DNA from: CAZTAR01 sp043813895
GTDB lineage: Bacteria > Planctomycetota > Phycisphaerae > UBA1845 > UTPLA1
Assembly (NCBI GenBank): GCA_043813895.1
Contig: JBDRKQ010000104.1
Coordinates: 1 to 38,199, forward strand
DNA: 38,199 bases
Direction: 5' to 3'
The translations under genes were made by a program, and so were the position numbers. Of this stretch, positions 23,986-31,985 are shown piece by piece (the first letter of the stretch is position 1; each line of letters starts with the position of its first letter). Under the pieces are notes generated by a model. That model made no database searches and was not told the DNA's origin. It saw nothing but the letters and a program-made list of their open reading frames with translations.

Positions 23986-24882
23986 CTAGGCATCTCGCTC
24001 GATGACGTATCTTGCAAGCGCCGCGAGCGGGGTCCCGCCGGACCCGAACGGCTGCAGGGCCGCGGCGGCTTTGTCCGCATAGTGCCTTGCCTTGCGCCGA
24101 GCCTCTTCCATACTTACGACGCGAAGGTAGGTTTGTTTGCCCGCCGGCGCGTCTTTGCCGGTTCGTTTTCCAAGCTGCTCGACATCGGCGGTGGCGTCGA
24201 GCAGATCGTCCGCTATCTGGAAGGCCAGGCCCAGGGCATGGCCGTATGTTCCCAGGGCCGAGATTGTTTCCGGACCGGCGCGCGCGGCAAGCCCGCCCAG
24301 TCGGCAGGCAGCCTGAAGGAGCCGCGCGGTCTTGGCCGAGTGGATGCGGTGTACCAAGTCACGGTCAGGGGCGGCCGACTCGCCTTCGACGTCCATCGCC
24401 TCACCGCCGATCATGCCGGCCGGGCCGGCGGCGGATGCGAGTTCGCGAATCATGGAGACCGCGGAGTCGGGATCGGCGACGTCCCGGGCAAGCACTTCGA
24501 AGGCCATGGTCAGGAGGGCGTCTCCTGCGAGAATCGCCGTGGCCTCGTCGAAGACCTTGTGGCAAGTGGGTTTGCCTCGCCGGAGATCGTCGTTGTCCAG
24601 GGCTGGCAGGTCGTCGTGAATCAGGCTGAAAGTGTGGACGAACTCGATGGCAACCGCTGCGGGAAGGGCAGCCTGTCGCGTTCCGCCGCACACCTCGCAA
24701 GACCAGAGTACGAGCGCCGGCCGCACTCGCTTGCCGCCGGCATCGATGCAGTAGCGAGCCGCCTCCAGCAAACGTGGCGAGACGGCTTCGCAGCGGGACA
24801 GGGCACCGCGCAACGCGGCGTTGACTTCATCCGCCGTGCGTCGGAGCAGCGTTTCTATGTCCTGACGAGCGGTGACGGTCAT
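23986..24882 (-). CDS. ispA: Polyprenyl (farnesyl/geranylgeranyl) diphosphate synthase
   Basis: 298 residues. Condenses IPP with allylic diphosphates to make C15-C20 chains. The first Asp-rich motif is DDLPALDNDDLRRGKPTCHK (90-109), with the DDxxxxD spacing usual for bacterial FPP synthases, and the second is QIADDLLDATAD. GGKRVRPALV is the conserved substrate site. The frame is open for another 111 codons upstream, but that part is repeat DNA (SVPPVN, GLPPVNG), so the ATG at 24882 was chosen. It has only a weak ribosome site. It precedes dxs on the same strand, and both serve isoprenoid synthesis. Chain length cannot be decided from sequence alone. Confidence 0.92.
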   Translation of the reverse strand: MTVTARQDIETLLRRTADEVNAALRGALSRCEAVSPRLLEAARYCIDAGGKRVRPALVLWSCEVCGGTRQAALPAAVAIEFVHTFSLIHDDLPALDNDDLRRGKPTCHKVFDEATAILAGDALLTMAFEVLARDVADPDSAVSMIRELASAAGPAGMIGGEAMDVEGESAAPDRDLVHRIHSAKTARLLQAACRLGGLAARAGPETISALGTYGHALGLAFQIADDLLDATADVEQLGKRTGKDAPAGKQTYLRVVSMEEARRKARHYADKAAAALQPFGSGGTPLAALARYVIERDA

Positions 24883-25211
24883 CCACGCACGTCCCCAACG
24901 AAATGCGCGGTCTCGGTCCTGCCCCGGCGTGGGCAGGGGGCGGGGGCCGAACCCTTTCGGCGAGCCCGGGCGGTCGGCGTTTACGAATACCGACGAATCC
25001 CTCGCGTACGAGCGTATTGTATCCGAACCAGTGCTGCCGGAAGGGCTCTTATTGGATTTGTCGAAAGTTTTGAAACGAATGACAGCCGGACGTTCGGCTC
25101 GCGATCTGCCTGTGGAGTCGAGTGGAAGGGCGTCGGTTGGCCGTGCTCCATTGACCGGCGGGAGGCCGATGCTCCCCGACTCATTGACCGGCGGGACGCT
25201 GATGCGCCCCG
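24883..25211. other. Intergenic region between TlpA-like gene and ispA
   Basis: 329 bases, mostly low-complexity and repeat DNA. The two 29-base repeat copies fill its right end. It is open in the ispA frame but does not look coding. Confidence 0.5.
25149..25210 (+). repeat. Two tandem 29-base repeats
   Basis: CATTGACCGGCGGGAGGCCG... (25149-25177) and CATTGACCGGCGGGACGCTG... (25182-25210), with three differences and a 33-base period. The second ends one base before the stop codon of the TlpA-like gene. Relatives lie at 23943, 31905 and, inverted, 6913. Confidence 0.75.
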
Positions 25212-26282
25212 TCAAAGCTGGAGTTGCTTGGCGAGTTTCTTCATTGCCTTGAAGTAGTCGAGTGACTTTTGGTGTGGCTCCCGGTCGTCGTCCTTTGCGG
25301 CCTTGAGGGCTTTGGCTTGTGTTTCGATGGCCCGATCGATGAGGCCCGCTTCGAGTTGGACCCGCGCGAGTAGGGCGAGCGTTCCGGCGTCGGGATTATC
25401 GGCCAGTTCGACGGCGCGGCGGGTGGCGCCCACGAGCAGGTTCGGGTCGCGATTCTCGGGGGCTTCCTCGAGTTCAAGCTGAGCGAGGTAGCTGAGCGAG
25501 TCGGGGACATCGTTGAAGGCTTCGAGGGTCTTCTCATTCCAGGCAGGGATCTCGTTTTGTCGCTCGAACGTCGCGAGCATCTTACGCTTGATGAGGTACG
25601 GTTGGAGCTTGTCCGGCTTGAGAGCGATCATCTGCTCGAGGATCTCGAAGATCCGCTCACTGTTACGCGCGGCATATGTGGCCTGCAGTTCGGCCATGAG
25701 CTTGTCGTACTTCTTCTCGACGATAGAGGCGCTCTTGGCGGCCTCGATATCGTACTTGCCGGCGAGGACCTGGCGGAGGACGGAGTCCATTTCTTCCGTG
25801 TCGAGCGGGTTCCCGTGCCAGACGACGATGCCCGTCTTGTCCACGATGAAGGCGTGCGGGATGGTGGGGATGTCATCCGTCCAGTCGGAAGTCGTGGCCA
25901 TGTCGTCGTCGACACCGACGTAGTAGGGCATGTCGCGTTTCTTGCCCTTGGTTTTGTCGTTGACGAACTTGGAGACCGTCTCGGTCTCTTCGTTACTGAC
26001 TCCGATGATGATGAGGCCCTGCTTCTCGTGCTTTCGGTGGAGTTCGGCGAGGTGCGGGATGCTGTTCCAACACGGTCGGCACCAGGTGGCCCAGAACTCG
26101 ACGATGAAGATGTGCTTCTCGGCTTCCTTGCCGCCGGGCAGCGCGGCCGGTTCGTGATTGACCCACTCGGCGATCTTGACCGCCGGCGCCTTGTCGCCGA
26201 TTCCCGGGCCGGCGAAGAGCGCCCCAGGGAAGAGTGCCGATAGCAGGATGGCGACGACGGACAGTTGGCAGTAGCGGTTCAT
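25212..26282 (-). CDS. Thioredoxin-like TlpA/ResA-type protein with C-terminal helical domain
   Basis: 356 residues, exported: MNRYCQLSVVAILLSALFPG is a signal peptide, cleaved near FAG. The thioredoxin fold follows, with the redox motif WCRPC (Cys 68 and 71) and the cis-Pro in DDIPTIPHAFIVD. TlpA-type proteins reduce disulphides in the periplasm, for example in cytochrome maturation. Residues from about 185 are helices of TPR style (LLARVQLEAGLIDRAIETQ), which is longer than a plain TlpA (about 180). The extra domain probably binds a partner. No cytochrome gene is nearby. AAGG lies upstream of the ATG. Stop overlaps the edge of a repeat. Confidence 0.88.
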   Translation of the reverse strand: MNRYCQLSVVAILLSALFPGALFAGPGIGDKAPAVKIAEWVNHEPAALPGGKEAEKHIFIVEFWATWCRPCWNSIPHLAELHRKHEKQGLIIIGVSNEETETVSKFVNDKTKGKKRDMPYYVGVDDDMATTSDWTDDIPTIPHAFIVDKTGIVVWHGNPLDTEEMDSVLRQVLAGKYDIEAAKSASIVEKKYDKLMAELQATYAARNSERIFEILEQMIALKPDKLQPYLIKRKMLATFERQNEIPAWNEKTLEAFNDVPDSLSYLAQLELEEAPENRDPNLLVGATRRAVELADNPDAGTLALLARVQLEAGLIDRAIETQAKALKAAKDDDREPHQKSLDYFKAMKKLAKQLQL

Positions 26283-26406
26283 GGGGCTTGCCTTTCTTCC
26301 TCAGTGTTGCGGCTGGTGCTCGCAGTCTGCAGCGGTGCCGGTCTTACGACGGGCCACCCTGGCGGCAGCGCCGCGACGCCAATGGTTAGATGGTATCCTA
26401 GCGGAC

Positions 26407-27165
26407 ATGGACGGTTCTGGAAAAGAGAACGCCGAAGGGACGACGCTGCTGCTGTATCGGGGCGAGTTCCATTCGTGCCCGTATCTGCCGGATCGGACTG
26501 CAAGGAGCGAGGGGCTGGCGGTCTCGCGGTTGGACGGGGCGATCTACCAGCAACTGATGAACATGGGTTTCCGGCGGAGCGGCAGGTTCGTGCACCGGAC
26601 GGCGTGTGAGGGCTGTCGCGCGTGCGTGCCCTTGCGGGTTCCGGTGGCCAGTTTTCAGATGAGCCGGTCCCAGCGTCGTGTCCTGCGTCGCAACCGCGAC
26701 GCGGAGGTGGAAATCGGCAGGCCGGCGTGTACGGATGAGAAATGGCGGATCTATGTTGACTATCTGCGGTACCAGCACGACGGGACGATGAGTGAGGACC
26801 GGGAGGATTTCGAGGCGTTTTTGTACGCCGACGTCACAGACACGCTCGAGATGGTGTACCGCATCGAGGGGCGGATCGCGGGCGTGGGGGTCGTGGACGA
26901 GTGTCCCGGCTGTTTGTCGTCGGTGTACTACTTCTTCGACCCTGCAGACGCTCGACGGAGCCTTGGGGTCTTGGGGGTGTTGCGCGAGATCGAGGAGTGC
27001 CGTCGGCGTGGGCTCGCGTATTGGTATGCGGGGTACTATGTGCGTGACTGCGCGCGGATGAACTACAAGGCGAACTATCGCCCGTATGAGCTTCTTGGCG
27101 AGCACGGCGTCTGGGGGGCGGGGGGCGAGGGATGCTCCGGATCACTTCCTCGCTTTGCATCTTGA
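26407..27165 (+). CDS. bpt: Aspartate/glutamate leucyltransferase (Bpt)
   Basis: 252 residues. Transfers leucine from Leu-tRNA to proteins with N-terminal Asp or Glu, marking them for ClpAP (bacterial N-end rule). It has the family's N-terminal Cys (Cys 24, HSCPYLPDRTARSE), IYQQLMNMGFRRSG, and the Cys cluster CEGCRACVPLRV (67-73). The C-terminal acyltransferase-like half includes YYFFDP and YWYAGYYVRDCARMNYKANY. The ATG at 26407 gives a normal start. It diverges from the TlpA-like gene with a gap of 125 bases. Bpt is often an Arg/Leu transferase; the aminoacyl specificity is by family. Confidence 0.93.
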   Translation: MDGSGKENAEGTTLLLYRGEFHSCPYLPDRTARSEGLAVSRLDGAIYQQLMNMGFRRSGRFVHRTACEGCRACVPLRVPVASFQMSRSQRRVLRRNRDAEVEIGRPACTDEKWRIYVDYLRYQHDGTMSEDREDFEAFLYADVTDTLEMVYRIEGRIAGVGVVDECPGCLSSVYYFFDPADARRSLGVLGVLREIEECRRRGLAYWYAGYYVRDCARMNYKANYRPYELLGEHGVWGAGGEGCSGSLPRFAS

Positions 27166-27391
27166 GCAACATAGCATCGTCGTGACAGCACATCTCTTGC
27201 TCGACAGCACGTCTTTTACCGGATTGAACTCAAGCCGATTCGCTGCCAGCCGATAAGGACCCTGCCGAGGATCGGTCCGCTACTGGCGGCATGACCGCAC
27301 GGAGTGCGGGGCTGGCTTCCATCGACGGCGCTCCTGTGGCGCGTTTGTGCGGAGGCGTTGAAAGCCAGCGGCAATCATCCATTCTTTCGGA

Positions 27392-27428
27392 GACGTGGGG
27401 GCCGCGCTGGGGGGGCGGCCCCTACGTC
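27392..27428. repeat. Inverted repeat
   Basis: GACGTGGGGGCCGC pairs with GCGGCCCCTACGTC with one non-complementary position (G opposite T on the folded strand) over a nine-base G-rich loop. It could be a small mobile palindrome or a bidirectional terminator; no T-run follows. Confidence 0.6.
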
Positions 27429-27572
27429 CCTTCTCTCAATCGTTTGTTTTTGGCAAGACGCACTGAGTGGCCCGCGGCCGTGGAACAAGGGACCGTGGAC
27501 AAGGGGTCGGGGATCAGAAGTCGGGAATCAGGGGAGAGAACTCCGGCCGCGAGCGAAGCTCCAGCCAATACC

Positions 27573-27593
27573 AGCCCGAAACGCAAGCGAGGG
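27573..27593 (+). repeat. KRKRG-type dispersed repeat
   Basis: GCCCGAAACGCAAGCGAGGG. In one frame it reads SPKRKRG, in another ARNASEG, a pairing familiar from chance frames in planctomycete genomes. Confidence 0.5.
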
Positions 27594-27691
27594 TGAACTC
27601 GTAGCGTCCGACCCCTGTGTCGGACGTTGAAGACCAACGGTTTCCCACGGCTGCCAGGGGCGCTGGCCGCTACAGTTGCATTCCGACTGGT

Positions 27692-28477
27692 CTAACCGCG
27701 CTTTGGGATCGGGATGCCCAGCTTCGCCATGGCGAGCTTCAGGTCGGACCAGGCTTTCCCCTTTTCCCCGGGGCTTCTCAACAGGTACGCCGGGTGATAG
27801 GTCGGCAAGAGTGGAATCGGCTCGCCGATCATCGTGCTGCCGCTGGGGTAGAACTCGTGGAATCTGCCTCGAAGTCGGCCGATTCCTTCCTTCGTTCCGA
27901 GCAGGGTTTGTGCAGCGGGCGCGCCCAGGGCGATGATGATCTCGGGCTGGATGATGTCAATCTGCCGCCAGAGGTAGTCTTTGCAGGCGAGGACTTCGTC
28001 CGGCGCGGGGTTGCGGTTGTTCGGCGGGCGACACTTGAGGACGTTGCAGATGAAGACATCCTGTCTTCGCAGCCCCATGCCGTTCTGGATCATGGTTGTC
28101 AGCAACACGCCTGCTCTGCCCACGAATGCCTCGCCCTTGATGTCCTCGTCGTGACCGGGGGCCTCTCCGACGAACATGATCCGGGCCGCGGGGCTGCCCT
28201 GGCCGAAGACCGTTTTCGTCCGCGTTTGGGCCAAGCCGCACTTCGAGCAAGCGTGAACTTCGTCGCGGTCGATGGCATCGAGCGCGCTGCGCCGGCGCTC
28301 GATCTCGTCCGGCGGAATGGGTGGACGTTTGGGGAGCGGCTGCACTCCAGCGGTGGTGGAAACCCATGTGACGGGCTCGGGGATGCAGACGGGCAGCGCA
28401 TGTGCACCCAGAAGGGCGTCCGCTTCGAAACGGCACTTGAGTGCGGCCGCAAGGTCCGGGCATATCTTGGAGTTCAT
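27692..28477 (-). CDS. Family 4 uracil-DNA glycosylase
   Basis: 261 residues. Removes uracil from DNA. It contains an iron-sulphur cluster with four Cys at 77, 80, 149 and 165, spaced as in the family (CSKC, then KCRPPNN, then LACKDY). GEAPGHDED at 104-112 forms the active-site loop, and HPAYLLR (His 228) is the C-terminal loop. The first 60 residues are an extra N-terminal region also seen in longer family members. The ATG at 28477 was chosen over an in-frame start 44 codons earlier, since the earlier part looks like intergenic DNA and GAGAG lies just upstream. Divergent with the DUF2752 gene. Confidence 0.92.
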   Translation of the reverse strand: MNSKICPDLAAALKCRFEADALLGAHALPVCIPEPVTWVSTTAGVQPLPKRPPIPPDEIERRRSALDAIDRDEVHACSKCGLAQTRTKTVFGQGSPAARIMFVGEAPGHDEDIKGEAFVGRAGVLLTTMIQNGMGLRRQDVFICNVLKCRPPNNRNPAPDEVLACKDYLWRQIDIIQPEIIIALGAPAAQTLLGTKEGIGRLRGRFHEFYPSGSTMIGEPIPLLPTYHPAYLLRSPGEKGKAWSDLKLAMAKLGIPIPKRG

Positions 28478-28815
28478 GATCTCTCGCTCTCGAGCTTCGG
28501 CTCCTCTGTTTGAGAACGACCTAGCGCTGCCCGGGTAGTATAGCGGCAGGCTGTTCGATTCCAACGGACGTGCCCTCGTCTGAGAATTGTCGGGCGTCCT
28601 ATGCGTCATGCCCTGTGCGGAGCGGCATCAGTGTGTGTATGATCTTCGATCGGTGGGTCGGACAGCCGTTGAGTGCCCCACGACTTGCCGGCTGGGATCT
28701 ACGGTTTGAGGACGGTTCCCCTTGTTGCACAACGTCATGACGGCATGCTCATTGCAGATGGATACAGTTCCTCGAGAAAGAAACAGAAACCACGGCTCCG
28801 GCGGTGTTGGAGGTC
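28478..28815. other. Intergenic region between divergent genes
   Basis: 338 bases. It should hold promoters for both sides; none is clear. A stretch at 28530-28570 has a T-loop-like GTTCGATTCC but no tRNA fold. Confidence 0.45.
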
Positions 28816-29301
28816 ATGGAGAGCGTTGAGCATAGTCGGTTTCTCGGACCACGGTTCAAGGTTGCGTTGAATACGCGGCTCGCGTGGGGCGGTGTTGCGC
28901 TGGTCTGTATCTCTGTTGTGGGCATCGCCGCCTGGTTGAGGCCGGATCCCAGCGGGCTTGGTACGCACCGGCAACTCTTCAATAGCTATCCTTGCAGCTT
29001 CGTCGTCACAACCGGTCTGCCGTGCCCGACGTGTGGGATGACGACGGCGTTTGCCGAGATGGTTCACGGTCATCCTTACGCGTCGTTCATCGCCCAGCCG
29101 GCGGGGGCCGTGTTCTGTCTGGCGACAATTGGTATGGCGGTATTCGGCCTGTGGGTTGCGGTCTCCGGGAACATGGTCTCCGTCAACTGGGAGCGGATCG
29201 GCCCGACGCGTTTCATGCTTGGGCTGGGCTTTCTCATCCTGGGAGGTTGGGTTTTCAAACTCGCGCACGGGCTCATCACGGGCAAGCTGCCGATGAAATA
29301 G
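28816..29301 (+). CDS. DUF2752 membrane protein
   Basis: 161 residues from ATG 28816. Three hydrophobic helices: about 24-41 (AWGGVALVCISVVGIAAW), about 92-116 and 128-148. Between the first and second is the family hallmark TGLPCPTCGMTTAFAEM, with two Cys in CPTC. DUF2752 function is unknown. Start is unsure: GTG 28804 adds four residues, and GGAGG at 28809 lies too close to ATG 28816. It opens a run of plus-strand genes for envelope components (lipoproteins, GT, acyltransferase). Confidence 0.8.
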   Translation: MESVEHSRFLGPRFKVALNTRLAWGGVALVCISVVGIAAWLRPDPSGLGTHRQLFNSYPCSFVVTTGLPCPTCGMTTAFAEMVHGHPYASFIAQPAGAVFCLATIGMAVFGLWVAVSGNMVSVNWERIGPTRFMLGLGFLILGGWVFKLAHGLITGKLPMK

Positions 29302-29376
29302 CGGCGAGGCTTCGGCCGTGACGCCTGCGGCGCGCGGCGATAGCCTTGCGGCAGGGCAAACGGAATCGAGGGACGT

Positions 29377-30057
29377 ATGATGGTGGAACGGCGGCGATTG
29401 CAGAGAAGCGCGGTGGTTCGGACGGTGGCGGCGGTGTTGTTCTCCGCGGCGATCGGAGCTGTCGCGATCGGTTGCCAACTGGCCTACTTCCTGAGCCCGG
29501 AGCATCAGGAGGATGTCAAGGCGGAATACGGAAAGATCGGCAAGCGGAAAGTGGCGGTGATCGTTTGGGCGGACCAAACGACACGCGATGAGGATCGCCA
29601 CGCGCGGCGCCGCGTCGGCAAGGCCGTGAGCTATCACCTTCAGAAGCACTTGCGCGACACGCCGTTCGTGGAGGAGCCCGAGATCAGGAAGCTGCAGGAA
29701 GACCCCGGTTCGGATTGGGAGAGCCTGTCGAACGAGGAGCTGTGCCGGAAGCTGAAGTGCGACATGGTGTTGCGGATCGACCTGCTGGACTACACGACTC
29801 GGGCGAGCGACACGCGGGAGCTGCGCCGGGGGCGTGTGCGTGCGACGTTGACCCTGTACGAAGGCGGTGAAGAAGGGAGTCGCGACGCGGTCTATGAGAC
29901 CGAGGTCTTGGTGACGTATCCGCCGGACTCTAAGCACGGCGTGCCGGACATGGAGGACGCGGACCTCCTTCACGAAACCGTGGAGTACTTCGCCAGTGTA
30001 GTTGCGAGGAAGTTCTATGATCATGAGAAATCTATGCGTGGGCCTTCGGATCGGTAG
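29377..30057 (+). CDS. Lipoprotein of unknown function (first of a related pair)
   Basis: 226 residues. Signal with lipobox VAIGC (Cys 33). The mature part opens with KRKVAVIVWADQT, a beta strand, and then helix-strand alternation, with LSNEELCRKLKCDMVLRIDLL, and ends in FASVVARKFYDHEKS. The fold order resembles the next gene's protein (strand, helix, strand with LSxxQIGEKLG, tail helix), so the two are likely tandem duplicates. The layout recalls the small periplasmic alpha/beta domains of CsgG/LpoB-type lipoproteins, but similarity is not proven. GAGGG precedes the ATG. Overlaps the next gene by 41 bases. Confidence 0.7.
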   Translation: MMVERRRLQRSAVVRTVAAVLFSAAIGAVAIGCQLAYFLSPEHQEDVKAEYGKIGKRKVAVIVWADQTTRDEDRHARRRVGKAVSYHLQKHLRDTPFVEEPEIRKLQEDPGSDWESLSNEELCRKLKCDMVLRIDLLDYTTRASDTRELRRGRVRATLTLYEGGEEGSRDAVYETEVLVTYPPDSKHGVPDMEDADLLHETVEYFASVVARKFYDHEKSMRGPSDR

Positions 30058-30673
30058 TTTGCTGATCGCGAGCGCCGCGCTGCTCCTGCCGACGACGGGG
30101 TGCATCCAGATGGCCGCGGTCTGGGCCAACTGGACCGGCGGGGACGTGGTGGAGCCGCAGTTCGAGTTGACCAAGGGTTCGCTGCTCATCCTCGTGGAGG
30201 ATCGTCGCGGTGTGGTGACCCAGCCTCTGGCGCTGCGGAAGGTCCACAAGACGCTCTGCGAGAAATTCGTCGAGTACAAAGTGAACAAGAAGGTCGTGCC
30301 GCTGGAGACGTGCGAGCGGCTCCAGAGAACGGAGAAGGCGTACGAGAAGCTGAGCGTTCGCCAGATCGGCGAGAAGCTCGGCGCCGAGCAGGTGCTCTAC
30401 ATTATAGCTGAACGGTTCTCACTCCAAACGGAGCCCGGGGCGCCGCTGTTCAAGGGTGAGTTCGTCGCGAGGGTAAAAGTCCTCACGACGGAGTCCATCG
30501 GCGACAATCGGCTGTGGCCTCGCGAGCCCTCAGGGCGTCGGATTGCCGTGACGACGCATCCCATCCCGGCCGACGGCGACAAGAAGGCCTCCGATGTTGC
30601 CGACGAACTGGCAACGAAGTTGGGCGAGGCCGTGGCCAAGATGTTCTACCAGCACCGGGAACTCGACGACTGA
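30017..30673 (+). CDS. Lipoprotein of unknown function (second of a related pair)
   Basis: 218 residues from ATG 30017, which has GAGGAA seven bases upstream and lies inside the end of the previous gene (translational coupling). Lipobox TTGC (Cys 29). Mature part: LLILVEDRRG strand, KVHKTLCEKFVEY helix, LSVRQIGEKLGAEQVLYII, GEFVARVKVLTTESI, and the tail helix AKMFYQHREL. The order parallels the previous protein. Its TGA shares a base with the ATG of the glycosyltransferase (TGATG), so three genes are tightly coupled. Function unknown; the context suggests an envelope role. Confidence 0.75.
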   Translation: MIMRNLCVGLRIGSLLIASAALLLPTTGCIQMAAVWANWTGGDVVEPQFELTKGSLLILVEDRRGVVTQPLALRKVHKTLCEKFVEYKVNKKVVPLETCERLQRTEKAYEKLSVRQIGEKLGAEQVLYIIAERFSLQTEPGAPLFKGEFVARVKVLTTESIGDNRLWPREPSGRRIAVTTHPIPADGDKKASDVADELATKLGEAVAKMFYQHRELDD

Positions 30674-31788
30674 TGCACGTCCTGCACGTTCTTGACGCGA
30701 GCTGCGACGAGACGCAGTTGCAGCTCATGGACTCGTTGCGGTCGCGGCCGGCCCGCGACGGCGGCGGTCACACCGTGTGCAGCATCGACGGCCCGATGAC
30801 CGGCCGCGCGGCACGGTTTCTGTGCTGCGATGTTCTTCATGCCGAACGGCGGTTGTGGCGGGCGATGAATGTGGCGCCGCTGTTGTCGACCTGTGCCCCG
30901 AAGACCGGCGCGACGCTCGTGCATGCCTGGGGTGTCGCGGCGGCGGCTGCGTGCAGCGCGCGCCTCCCGGACCTTCCGCTTGTTCTGACGGTCGTGAATC
31001 CCGAGGTGACGCGCGACGCGGGCCGGTGGGTTCGGTCGTTCCCGACCGATGCCACGGTCGTGGCCGGCAACCAAGCGACGGCGGCGAGGTTGCTTGCTGC
31101 CGGCGTCGTGCCGGAGCGCGTGGTCGTCATTCGAGGGCCGGTCGATTTCGGCGCGATCAACGACGCGCGGGCGAAGGACATTCGCCGGTCCGTCGTTGGC
31201 GATGCCGAGCCTGTCTTGCTGATGCCGGGACCGCCCTCTGCATCTTCGGGGGCGTATTACGGTGTGTGGGCGTCGGCGGTGCTCTTGCAGGTGTTTACCG
31301 ATCTGCGCGTCATCATGCCTTACGATTCGACGGAAAGCCGCCGGCTGCAAAGGTTCGTGCGTGACATCCGAATGCCTTCGATGCTTGTTGTGCCGGATCC
31401 CCGACTGACTTGGCCGCAGCTCGTGAGCTGCGCGGATGTCATGATGGCGCCGGCCAGGGGTGACATCTGCACGGAGCCGATTGCCATGGCGATGGCTGCC
31501 GGAGTGACCGTGGTGGGCGCGGCGGTGCGGTCCGTGGCGGAGCTAATCACGGACCGGCGGACGGGGCTGCTGTACGATCCGAGGCGGCCCCGGCTGCTGG
31601 CGAACCGTGTGCTTGAAGCGATCGATGATCCGGAGTTGCGGCGGACGCTAGGCGAAGCCGCCCGTGCCCGGGCCTTCGAGATGTTCAGCGCCCGCGCATT
31701 TCTCGACAACTATCAGCGTCTCTACGAGAACATCCTCTCGGGCAAGCCGCCGGGCGCGGGGGTCCGCGACACGTTCGCCGCCGCCTGA
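30673..31788 (+). CDS. GT4-type glycosyltransferase
   Basis: 371 residues. It begins MHVLHVLDASCDETQLQLM, a GT-B Rossmann start. The donor-binding half has CTEPIAMAMAAGVTVVGAAV followed by RSVAELITDRRTGLLYDP, the E-x7-E motif and hallmark of family GT4 (retaining, nucleotide-sugar dependent). Acts at the inner face of the cytoplasmic membrane. Substrate not deducible. Some expected parts of a GT4 first half are short. Overlaps the preceding lipoprotein by one base. Followed by repeat DNA, then an acyltransferase, so it may build a glycolipid with that protein. Confidence 0.82.
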   Translation: MHVLHVLDASCDETQLQLMDSLRSRPARDGGGHTVCSIDGPMTGRAARFLCCDVLHAERRLWRAMNVAPLLSTCAPKTGATLVHAWGVAAAAACSARLPDLPLVLTVVNPEVTRDAGRWVRSFPTDATVVAGNQATAARLLAAGVVPERVVVIRGPVDFGAINDARAKDIRRSVVGDAEPVLLMPGPPSASSGAYYGVWASAVLLQVFTDLRVIMPYDSTESRRLQRFVRDIRMPSMLVVPDPRLTWPQLVSCADVMMAPARGDICTEPIAMAMAAGVTVVGAAVRSVAELITDRRTGLLYDPRRPRLLANRVLEAIDDPELRRTLGEAARARAFEMFSARAFLDNYQRLYENILSGKPPGAGVRDTFAAA

Positions 31789-31803
31789 GGATGTGCGGCC
31801 TCG

Positions 31804-31877
31804 TGCCACTGGCAGCTTGCTGCCAGTGCGGTCTTGAACGCGCTTACGCACAACACACTGGCGGACGAGCCGCCAGT
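31804..31877 (+). repeat. Structured repeat related to 18062-18172
   Basis: TGCCACTGGCAGCTTGCTGC... (31804-31828) is an exact copy of the first inner hairpin at 18095. It is followed, after 28 bases, by ACTGGCGG-ACGAG-CCGCCAGT (31857-31877) as a second hairpin. The outer GTGC/GCAC arms are short. Confidence 0.6.
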
Positions 31878-31904
31878 AGCACCAAGCGCCCCGCCACTGG
31901 TCCT

Positions 31905-31928
31905 ACCGGCGGGACGCCGATGCTCCCC
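31905..31928 (+). repeat. Copy of the CCGGCGGGACGCCGATGCTCCCC repeat
   Basis: ACCGGCGGGACGCCGATGCT followed by CCCC. Nearest to the copies at 25149 and 25182. It lies next to the structured repeat and upstream of the acyltransferase. Confidence 0.65.
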
Positions 31929-31985
31929 AGGGCGCTGGGACGATGGTGCGTTGAAACACACCCTACTGCCGATACTCCTGAAACC

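Larger units (their letters stand above)
27166..27691. other. Intergenic region with repeats
   Basis: 525 bases between the convergent bpt and UDG genes. It holds a strong inverted repeat (27392-27428) and the KRKRG-type repeat (27573-27593). Open frames here look like chance. Confidence 0.6.

Noticed and set aside
24883..25215. N-terminal extension of the ispA frame
   Set aside because: Made of dispersed repeats and low-complexity sequence; the family starts at MTVTARQDIE.
28530..28570. tRNA-like stretch with GTTCGATTCC
   Set aside because: Too short for a tRNA; no acceptor stem or anticodon arm could be folded.
31791..31985. N-terminal extension of the acyltransferase frame
   Set aside because: Overlaps the structured repeat and has no family similarity.
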